From Przewalskia tangutica (lineage: Eukaryota; Streptophyta; Magnoliopsida; Solanales; Solanaceae): a stretch of DNA of 64,000 nucleotides. Below are positions 55,896-64,000 of the stretch, one piece after another. The translations under genes were made by a program, and so were the position numbers. The notes under the pieces are model-generated. The model was not told where the DNA came from. It saw only the letters and a program-made list of their open reading frames with translations, and made no database searches. Every line of letters starts with the position of its first letter. Within the stretch, counting starts at the first letter, position 1. The stretch is from assembly GCA_029844215.1 (NCBI GenBank), contig CM056724.1, positions 73,241,093-73,305,092 of the forward strand, written 5' to 3'.

Positions 55896-57078
55896 AAAGA
55901 TCTGAAAGCATTTTTAAAGAATACTGAATCTTTTTTTAATGAAGACTAATTGGTTTTAAAATGAAGCTTAAGAGTTATACTAGCTTTATGGGAAGTAAGT
56001 ATAACCACTTAAGATTGACAAAAGAAACAAGTTTGCCTATGTGTTTATAACAGACTTATATTGTGAAAAGAATAATAAGATGGTTTGATAAGTAGACATG
56101 ATATGATGCTATGTGTGTTAGTATCTTGTAACGTTTGTATAGGTGAGTATCCTTGTTGTGCTTATGTTGTTTAAAGATAAGTTGTTATGTTAGTATACTA
56201 TCACTCACCTCTTGAGATGATACCGGGGTTAAGTCGCCTCCGACGCGGGTAGACTCGGTGATGCAGGACCATGATTCGAGAATACCTCACGCGGGTCCAG
56301 GGGGCCTATGCGAGCTACGAGAGTTCCGTGTTAGTATGCGGGTTATGCCTCACGCGTCTATGTGGCCATGCGACAACGAGTCGGGGCGATGCCGAGGAGC
56401 TACCCTCGATGCGGGTTATACCTCATGCGGGCCCACGTGAGTGGCCTATGCGGACTCGAGTTCAGATTAGGCTTGCGGAATGATGATATGGGCGAGTGGC
56501 CTGCTTTCGATCATTCGCGGCCTAGACAAGATCTATTACGATTACCTATTGTTGCTCTTGTTTGTGATGTGGCATTACGTGCGGTTTCTGGTTGTTTCAC
56601 ACATAATTGTAAACCGGTTTTAAAAAAATGATATGTTTTCATTTAAGTACTTTACGATTTCGCATACTTAGTAATTGTTATCGACCTCCTTCGGGCTGCG
56701 TTCATGCCGCAGTAAGGCAAGCAGTGCTAGATCCGCATCCTTAGGATCTCTACGTTGGTGTCGGGAGCTCCATCTCTTCCGAGGCTCTACTTTTGGTATG
56801 ATCTCCTGTTGTAGATAGTTTTGTCTGCGAGGTATGGCGGGGCCTGTCCCGCCATAGTTGTATATTTCAGAGGTCTGTAGTCATGTTATGCTGTCGGATG
56901 TAACTGCTAAACCATGTTTATATATGTATATGCCGAAAGGCGATGTTTTCTCACATAAACTGTGTCTTATTTTATAAATTGTTTCATGTCTTGCTTTATA
57001 TTTCCGCTGATTACTCTGATGTATGACTACTTGGGTGCCGGAAGACACGACCACGCCCCGAACGGGTCGTGACAAAAG

Positions 57079-57090
57079 TGGTATCAGAGC
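57079..57090 (+). other. Primer-binding site of element D
   Basis: TGGTATCAGAGC, a perfect initiator tRNA-Met site, four bases after the LTR end. Confidence 0.93.
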
Positions 57091-57282
57091 AGTTAATCCT
57101 CGGAAAGTGTCTACAGACCGTATCTAGTAGAGTCTTGATTATCGGTGTGTCGTGCACCACACCAATAATCAGGAGGCTATAGGATATTTAGGATTGGTTT
57201 CCATTCTTCTTATTCTGAGATCGTGCTTTAGAGCTGTGTTATAGGTTGGACCCCTCTAACGTATTCCTTTCCTGTAACAGTT

Positions 57283-58540
57283 ATGCCTCCACGTAAGGCA
57301 ACCCGGGCCGTGGGCAAGGGCCGAGGAGCCGCTAGCAGACACCTAGAGTCACGAGGCTCGTGCCCGCCTATACCGAGACGGCGAGTTCTATGACGCCGCC
57401 ACCAAAGAGACCACAGTACCCACACCTCCCGCCCCACACCGGGCGGAGGAGTTAGGCAAGAGAGATGGCCCACCTTTTGGCTAAAGTTGTGGCCCGACAC
57501 GAGAGAGGCCGGATGCGGCCTGGCTCCAGCCCACCCACTGCATCTGCCGTTATTCACCCGAGGCAGAGTTTGAGGCTACGAGACTTCTGAGTCAGAGTTC
57601 ACGGAGTTTTATGGGTCGAGGCCGGAGGATGATCCGCAGGAGTTCATCCGTCAGCTTCAGAGGATTTTGAGAGTGATCAGGGCGTCGGAGACCGAGTCCG
57701 TGATCTTTGGTTCACATAGGCTGCGTGATACCGCAGTCGATTGGTTTGATTCATGGGAGTTATCCCGGGGAGAGCACGCGCCCCCAGCTACTTGGGATGA
57801 GTTCTCAGAGGCTTTTCTCACTCACTTCTTGCCTCCACAGATGAGGAGGGCGCGGGCTGATAGATTTTTACTGCTGAGGCAGAGAGGACGCACTGTCAGG
57901 GAGTACAATGTCGAGTTTGATTCATTGGCTCGATATGTCCCAGCATTGGTAGCAGATATGGAGGATAGGGTGCACCGCTATGTCACCGGGCTAGACGACT
58001 ATATGGCCGAGTCATGTGCGGGGGTTTCTCTCCAGCCGGGTATGGACATTACCCGCATGCAGGCTCACGCCCTTGGATGCGAGGAGCGCAGAGGTCGACG
58101 AGTGGACAGACAGCAGCAGAAGAAGGCCAGGACGGGAGGGTCTTCTGGTGGTTATCGTGGTGGGCGGCCTCAGCAGATCTAGATTCGCACCACGGCCGGC
58201 TCGAGCACTCGCACCGCCCTCGGCCTGGCCGAGTTTTCGAGGGCGCATCGGGGCCCTGTGGCTTCACGCCCAGAGTAGCGATCGCCGACGGACCACCCCG
58301 GTGTGGCCGATGCGGTGGATCCCATTACGGGAAGTGTGGTACTACTTTTGGAGCTTGTTACAGTTGTGGCCAGCAGGGTCACTTTGCGAGGATCGTCCGA
58401 CCGGGGCGGTGGTAGGCTCGGCCAGGTTCATTGCCGCTTCATCATCTCCTACGATTACTCGCCCGAGGGCGGTGCTCGGGTCGCCAGGTCGCGGCAGGTC
58501 GTGGCTCGGTCCCGATTCTAGCGTCCTCGAACCGCATTTA
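57283..58540 (+). pseudogene. gag: gag of element D, largest intact gag core
   Basis: Starts MPPRKATRAVGKG at 57283. The N-terminal 120 codons change frame, then 57667-58182 is open for 171 residues. This covers ASETESVIFG, the typical gag core W-DEFSEAFLTHFLPPQMRRA, LRQRGRTVREYNVEFDSLA, and DMEDRVHRYVTGLDDYMA. Two knuckles follow in another frame: CGRCGGSHYGKC at 58302 and CYSCGQQGHFAR at 58356, whose final Cys is displaced. Gag would form the cytoplasmic particle and bind the RNA. The breaks fall mainly in GC-rich tracts, so a functional gag in the living genome cannot be excluded. Confidence 0.88.
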
Positions 58541-58559
58541 TGCTTTGTCCACCGACAGA

Positions 58560-58890
58560 TCGTGAGGCCTCACCGATGTCGTCACTGTACCTTATCGGTT
58601 CGGGTTTGATGTGTATGCTTTGATAGATCCGGGTTCTACTGTCCTATATATCTCCCTTGTTGCTAGTAGGATAGGGATAGAGCACGAGTCCATAGACCCT
58701 TTCGAGGTAGCTACGCCATGGTGATTCGGTGGTAGCTCGGCGGGTATATAGAGCTTGTCTGTGACCATTTACGTCGCCGACCAGCCGACTTGATAGAGTT
58801 GGAGATGATTGACCGACGTGATTATGGGGATGGATTGGCTAGCTTCTTGCTATGCCAATGTAGACCGCAGAGAGAGAGTAGTACGGTTCC
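58560..58890 (+). pseudogene. pol: Protease domain of element D pol
   Basis: Aspartic protease that cuts the gag-pol chain. A frame with FDVYALIDPGSTVLYIS holds the active-site loop D-P-G-S at 58626-58637; plant chromoviruses commonly have D-[SP]-G-[AS] here. MGMDWLASCYANVD near 58830-58870 marks the usual end of the protease region and the link to RT. The frame changes once between these two parts. Confidence 0.75.
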
Positions 58891-59049
58891 GCTCTGAGGC
58901 CGGTTGTTGAGTGGGAGGAGCACGGTATCGCCGAGGGTAGGTTTATTTCCTACCTCAAGGCTAGAAAGATGGTGCGAAGGGTATATCTACCATCTAGTTC
59001 GAGTGTTTGATCACGAGGTGCGGTACAGATTTTCGATTCCGTAGTCGAG

Positions 59050-59760
59050 TTCCCGTGACGTGTTCCCTGATGACCTCGGGTATCCTCCCGAGAGGAGATT
59101 GAGTTTTGTATTGACATATTGCGGATACTCTACTATTTCCATTCCGCCATACGAGAATGGCACTGCCGAGTTGAGAGAGTCAAGGACCACCGAGGGATTT
59201 CCGGAGAAGCGGCTTCATTAGGCCCGATGTTTCCGGGGCGCCGTATTGTTCGTGAAGAAGAAGGGACGGACGCTGCGCATGTGTTGATTACGGTGAACAA
59301 AGTGACCATTAAGAACAGATACCCTTCCTGTGATTGATGATTTGTTCGACCAGTTGCGAGCGCGAGATGTTTCTCCAAGATTGATCTGCGTCGCTATCAT
59401 CGTTCGTGTCGAGAGGTGGATGTCCCTAGATCGCATTCGGACCAGACGGGCATTATGAGTTCGGGTCATGTCTTTTGGGTTGACCAATGCTCCGGCGTAT
59501 TCATGGATTTGATGAACCGAGTGTTCAAACCATTTTGGACACGTTTGTGATAGTGTTCATTGATGATATCTTGGTTTATTCTCGCCAGAGAGCGAGCATG
59601 CGAGCATTTGAGGATCGTGGCCGACAGCTTCTCCAGACCAGCAGTTATACGCCAAGTTTTCCAAATGTGAGTTTTGGTTGACTTGATGGCGTTTCTTGGG
59701 CATATTGTCGGCCGATGGCATTCGAGTGGATACGCCAAGATCGAGGCGACAGGACTTGGC
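59050..59760 (+). pseudogene. pol: Reverse transcriptase domain of element D pol
   Basis: Copies element RNA into DNA. Landmarks in order are a SIPPYENGTAELRE-like start near 59135, a VKKK region (59250), NKVTIKNRYP (59296), FSKIDLR-like words (59370), MSFGLTNAP (59468-59494) and the catalytic F-I-D-D box followed by ILVYSR (59556-59588). FIDD stands for the YxDD of the family and keeps both catalytic aspartates. Several frameshifts separate the motifs; the last, 64-residue frame (59487-59681) contains the catalytic box. Confidence 0.85.
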
Positions 59761-59899
59761 CTAGACCTACTACTCCGGCAGAGGTTCGCAGCTCGGGCCT
59801 TGCGAGTTATTATCGGTTCGTGGAGAAGTTTGCTTTATCTACGCACCATTGACTAGGCCGACTGGAAGGCGCCAAGTTCCATGGATGATGCTTGTGAGC

Positions 59900-60330
59900 G
59901 TGGTTTCGATTCTTGAAAGAGAGATTGACGACGCCCGCTTCTTACTCTTCCGAGGGTCGGATGGTTATGTCGTGTATTGTGACGCGTCGAGCATCGGGTT
60001 GGGATGTGTGTTGATGCAGATGGCGGGGTTATAGCATATGCATCCCGACACCAAGAAACACGAGGAACTACCCCACCCATGATTTGGAGTCGTACCGTGA
60101 TTCACGCTGCAGATCTGAGGCACTATTTGTATGGGGTTCACGTGGATATTTATACGCACCACAAGAGCCTCCAAAGATATCTTCACCAGAGGAGTCGAAC
60201 TTACGGCGAGACGGTGGTTAGAGTTGCTTAAGGATTACGATGTTGATATCCCGTACCACCCGGGAAGGCCAATGTTGTGGCGTATGCTCTTAGTCGTAGG
60301 TCGATGGGAGCCTATCGGATGTGCGGCTAG
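59900..60330 (+). pseudogene. pol: RNase H domain of element D pol
   Basis: Removes RNA from the RNA-DNA hybrid. VVYCDASSIGLGCVLMQ carries the first catalytic Asp (59981-59983), followed by IAYASRHQ (60034) and HYLYGVHVDIYT (60122). The D expected after IYT reads as H here. The linker ends with KDYDVDIPYHPG, then a VVAYALSRR-like tail in another frame (near 60275). Confidence 0.8.
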
Positions 60331-60539
60331 AGAGAGGGACATGGTTCGTGATTTGCATCGATTAGCGAGCCTTGTGTCCGCTTGATTGATTCCGATAGCG
60401 ATGGGGTTAGAGTTCGTGAGGTTGCAGTCTTCCATCGCCGAGGAGGTGAAGAGGCAATTCGAGGATCGGCTTTGATTCGATATCGTGATACGACTCTTCG
60501 TGAGGCAAGGGTCCTTGAGGTAGCACTGATGGGGTGCTA

Positions 60540-61440
60540 AGGTTTGAGGGCGCATCGTGTTCCAGATGTTTCGTGACTTCGGCAGAGGTTCTGGGAAGCA
60601 CACAGCGCGCGTTACATCCATCCGGGTCGATCAAGATGTACCACGACCTTAGATCCGTGTATTGGTGGGATGGCTTGAAGAGAGCGTTGCGAGTTCGTAG
60701 CTCGCCCGTGTTGTCGCAGTGAAGGTAGAGCACCAGAGGCACGGTGGTTTGTTCTGACGATTGAGATCCCGACACGGAAGTGGAGGTAATCAACATGGAC
60801 TTCATCACGGGATTACCTCGCACTCGGAGGAGACATGATTCTATATGGGTTATCGTCGACAGTCGACGAAATCAGCCCACTTTCTTCCGTCAGACGACTT
60901 TTTCTGAGGATTATGCGACTTTACATCCGAGAGATCGTCGACCGCATGGAGTCCCTACCGATCATATCGCATGTGGAGCCCGGTTACGCTAACTGGAGGT
61001 CCTTCCAGAGGGGTTTAGGGACGCAGTGAGCACGAGATCGCATTTCATCCACGCATGCACGGACAGCAGAGCGCACTATCCGCACTCGAGGATATCCGCG
61101 AGCCCGTGTTATTGACTTCGTGGTAGTTGGGAGGATCATTTGCCTCTAGTTGAGTTCGCGATATAATAATAGCTACCACTCAAAGATTCGATGGCGCCTT
61201 ATGAGGCCTTGTATGGGAGGAAGTGCGATCGCCTATAGGTTGGTTCGATGTGGCGAGGTCCAGCTAGTGGGACCAGCTTTGGTGCAGCAGGCAGTGGATA
61301 AGGTGAAGCGTATCCGAGAGCGGCTATCGATACTCGAGTCGATGGTCGTATGCAGATCATCGTCGTCGACATCCGAGTTCGCGATTGATGATTGGGTTTT
61401 CTGAAGGTGTCACCCATGAAGGGTGATGAGATTCGGGAAG
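60540..61440 (+). pseudogene. pol: Integrase domain of element D pol
   Basis: Inserts element DNA into the chromosome. The zinc-binding part shows LHP and SIKMYHDLRSVYWWDG (60612-60680). The catalytic core begins INMDFITGLPRTRR with the first Asp at 60798-60800. WRSFQRGLGTQ (60997) follows the worn second-Asp region. LEFAYNNS-like words, APYEALYGRKC-like words (61180-61230) and VQQAVDKVKRIRERL (61280) lead to the DDWVF tail (61395). Frames change at least five times. Confidence 0.82.
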
Positions 61441-61599
61441 AAGGGAAACTCATTCTAGGTACATTGGGCCGCTTCAGATTGTCCGCAGGGTAGGCAAGGT
61501 TGCCTATGAGTTGAATCTCGTCCGACCGGAGGCGCGCATCCGTTTTTCACGTATCCACGCCGAGGAGATGTATCGGGATCCATCTAGGGTACACCCGAT

Positions 61600-61792
61600 T
61601 GACGATGTCCAGTGACCAGGGGTTATCGTATGAGGAGATTCCCATAGCGATAGTCGATCGTCAGTTAGGCGTCTGCGACGGGCGACGGGCTTCCACAAAG
61701 TCTTGTGGCGAACGAGCTCGGGAGGAGATGACGTGGAAGCCGAGGAGGACATGAGGCGTAAGTATCCTCACCTATTCCCACACCTCCGGTAA
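61600..61792 (+). pseudogene. pol: Chromodomain-like C-terminus of element D pol
   Basis: After the integrase tail (SRIHAEEMYRDPSRVHPID, 61548-61605) comes YEEIPIAIVDRQLG (about 61628), VLWR (about 61700) and EAEEDMRRKYPHLFPHLR, ending in TAA at 61790-61792. This order is typical of the chromodomain that targets plant Tekay/Del chromoviruses to heterochromatin. One or two frameshifts lie in the middle, where the second aromatic cage strand should be. Confidence 0.75.
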
Positions 61793-61933
61793 TTCACTTT
61801 CCTACTTGTAAATTTTCGTTATCGTTTACGCCAAGTGTTGTTACGTGGCCGTGTGTGGCATTTGCAATCGTCTAAGTTATGAAGAATCTTATCGTTAATC
61901 GTCTTGGGAAGGAACATTCGGGACGAATGTTTC
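61793..61933 (+). other. 3' untranslated end of element D
   Basis: Noncoding; GTTACGTGGCCGTGTGTGGC and the palindrome AACATTCG-GGA-CGAATGTT (61914-61932) are shared with all gag-only elements. This is where D and the gag-only spacers become alike again. Confidence 0.75.
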
Positions 61934-61942
61934 GGGGGAGAA
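61934..61942 (+). other. Polypurine tract of element D
   Basis: GGGGGAGAA directly before TGTTATACC; shorter than AAGGAGGGGAGAA in the other elements. Confidence 0.85.
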
Positions 61943-64000
61943 TGTTATACCAGTATTTCCAGTATGTACGTGGGGATACGACAAAAGTCTAGCCTTAAAG
62001 TTTAGGCAAAACGCTTTTTTAGGCACAACTCACAAAACGAATAGTTTTCCGACGAAACGCTTTCCACGACTTTCGTAGGGTAAATTCCGGCTATGCCATT
62101 TCTAATTTTTGCGGATTTTTCCGAGAGACGAAACATTTTGGACCAACGGGAGGGCGACACTTGTCACCCTCCAATTGATGGACTTGAAATCGTCCATTTG
62201 GACGATTTGGGCTAGGAGGAGCACGTTTTTTGTGCCTTGTGCACAAGTCAAGGAGTTGGTAGGATATTTGTGTATAGTTAATCCTCACCCTACACTTGCC
62301 TTGCACTTGTCTAAATCTTGGCCATTGGTTGGCCACTTCTTGACCTATAAATACCCCCCTTAAGATGAAGAGTTCTTCATCCACAAATTACTTTCCAAGT
62401 CTTGAAAATCCTCCCTTCTCCCTTATTAGCCATTTCGTCCAAGCCCTCTTCCCCCTCTAGCCTAAGTGGCCCTTGGCCGAATACCCCCCCCTAGCCTAGC
62501 CAAAAATCTACCCCCCTCCCTTGGTAGAAAAGTTACCTTCTTGTATCGTTATAATGCCCAAAATACCCTAGCCCAAATACCTTAGTACTTAGTAGAAGTT
62601 GGGAAGAACTTCTAAGGTTCTTGGAGCATACAACTTAGGAGCAAAACCTTGCTCAGGCGCGACTTTTTCTAGGATATTATTGGGCTTACCGAGGTAACAA
62701 TCCTAACCCTCTTTTGTATTAGAGAATGCATCTTTGTAGAAGTATAAGAATAAGTATTAATCACTTAGAAGGGTTTAAAAGAAGAATAATCAAATCAGAT
62801 TTACATAGACTGTTTTCCACATGAGACTTTATAGCTCACCTGCAGGAAGTGCTGCCCGACTTACCGTAGAATTATGAACCCTCTGTTTAGAATGACCTTC
62901 AGAGTAGTCTTTGATAGATATCTGTGACTATTATAGGCTGACTCTCTGCGCGCGACATATTCAACTTGGCAGGTGGTTTTCGCTGAGAAGGTATGTGATT
63001 CTTCCTAAAGCATGATATTTTACAATATATATAGTACGGTGACGCATATGTGTTAACTAAAATATAACTACGCAATGTCTTTGACTTAAGCTGAATAATA
63101 CTTACGTGAATGCCTCACGCTTAAGCCCGAATAACACTTACTAAGAATGCCTCACTAGCTTTGAATAATAAAGATCTGAAAGCATTTTTAAAGAATACTG
63201 AATCTTTTTTTTTAACAGAAGAAGACTAATTGGTTTTTAAAACAGAAGCTTAAGAGTTATACTAGCTTTATGGGGAGTAAGTATAACCACTTAAGATTGA
63301 CAAAAGAAACAAGTTTGCCTATGTGTTTATAACAGACTTATATTGTGAAAAGAATAATAAGATGGTTTGATAAGTAGACATGATATGATGCTATGTGTGT
63401 TAGTATCTTGTAACGTTTGTATAGGTGAGTATCCTTGTTGTGCTTATGTTGTTTAAAGATAAGTTGTTATGTTAGTATACTATCACTCACCTCTTGAGAT
63501 GATACCGGGGTTGTCGCCTCCGACGCGGTAGACTCGCGCGATGCAGGACCATGATTCGAGAATACCTACGCGGGTCGGGGGCCTATGCGCGAGCTACGAG
63601 TTCCGGTTAGTATGCGGGGTTATGCCTCATGCGCGGTCTATGTGGCCATGCGACAACGAGTCGGGGCGATGCCGAGGAGTAGCTACCGATGCGGGTTATA
63701 CCTCATGCGGGCCCGTGAGTGGCCTATGCGGACTCGAGTCAGATTAGGCTTGCAGAATGATGATATGGGCGAGTGGCCCTGTTTCGATCATTCGCAGCCT
63801 AGACAAGATCTATTACAGTTACCTATTGTTGCTCTTGTTTGTGATGTGGCATTACGTGCGGTTTCCTTGGTTGTTTCACACATAATTGTAAACTGGTTTT
63901 AAAAAAAATGATATGTTTTCATTTAAGTACTTTACAGTTTCGCATACTTAGTACCTGTTGTACTGACCTCCTTCGGGGGGCTGCGTTCATGCCGCAGGTA
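61943..64000 (+). repeat. LTR D-3', cut by window end
   Basis: TGTTATACCAGTATTTCC onward, matching the 5' LTR block by block up to the GCTGCGTTCATGCCGCAGGTA segment at the window end, with a TATA box at 62346-62353 and the cassette at 63525-63745. About 350 bp are expected beyond the window. Confidence 0.92.
62346..62353 (+). promoter_or_regulatory. TATA box of LTR D-3'
   Basis: TATAAATACCCC at the position matching 55070 in the 5' LTR. Confidence 0.7.

Larger units (their letters stand above)
54664..57074 (+). repeat. LTR D-5'
   Basis: Begins in ATCATATACCGTATTTCC (the first bases are altered from TGTTATACC) and ends GGGTCGTGACA, about 2.4 kb, clearly shorter than the A, B and C LTRs. It lacks the block with CCATCTGCATAGAAGC. 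Contains a TATA box at 55070, short GGCTTAAGCCTGAATAA repeats (55780-55895) and a C-type cassette (56240-56470). Confidence 0.9.
54664..64000 (+). mobile_element. Element D: gag-pol Ty3/gypsy chromovirus (Tekay/Del-like), 3' LTR runs off window
   Basis: 5' LTR, perfect primer-binding site, gag, protease, RT, RNase H, integrase, chromodomain-like tail, polypurine tract and 3' LTR follow in Ty3/gypsy order. The interior is 4.9 kb. The two LTRs differ at only scattered sites over the part that can be compared. It shares leader, gag, the last 120 bp before the polypurine tract and LTR ends with the gag-only elements, so it is the best candidate for their source of enzymes. Reading frames are broken as given. 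Confidence 0.9.

Overview
This window is plant nuclear repeat DNA made entirely of LTR retrotransposons of one Ty3/gypsy superfamily. The terminal motifs and pol tail point to the Tekay/Del chromovirus lineage. I found no host gene, rRNA, tRNA gene or CRISPR. The evidence for a plant is the TGTTATACCCCG-type LTR start, a 12-nt primer-binding site for initiator tRNA-Met, LTRs of about 2.4-3.7 kb, and a chromodomain-like pol end. I cannot name the species.

Layout. 1-1710 is a decayed LTR piece with minisatellite expansions. From 1711 there is a head-to-tail array ("A") of non-autonomous elements that share LTRs: LTR, gag-only interior, LTR, gag-only interior, and so on. The A LTRs lie at 1711-5027, 15831-19500, 30706-31622 (internally deleted), 33905-36512, 38437-42098 and 44395-47052. 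Two whole elements are nested in it with clean 5-bp target duplications. Element B (6734-15749, AGTTT) sits in the first A interior. Element C (19612-28504, AGGAC) sits in the leader of the second. About 10.5 kb of the array is itself duplicated in tandem (30058-37786 and 37787-48324), so a fragment of the minus-strand element E appears twice. E (from 47053) is inserted in the last A LTR. Its 5' LTR is interrupted at about 54653 by element D (54664 to beyond the window end), the only element with a complete gag-pol order: gag, protease, RT, RNase H, integrase, chromodomain. D is the plausible autonomous relative of the gag-only elements.

How the parts relate. A, B and E have the TR-GAG layout: LTRs, primer-binding site, gag with a double zinc knuckle, a noncoding 3' spacer in place of pol, and a polypurine tract. 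They could move only with pol supplied in trans. Element C keeps a worn integrase fragment inside that spacer, a trace of the pol-bearing ancestor. The LTRs share a promoter core and a conserved 3' end, but a cassette between these blocks is swapped between subfamilies, and each cassette has its own tandem repeat.

Caution on sequence quality. Near-identical copies differ mainly at CTG/CAG, CCGG and CGTACG sites, in patterns that look like base-calling errors on methylated DNA. Many frameshifts in gag and pol may therefore be artefacts, so 'pseudogene' here means 'not open as given'.
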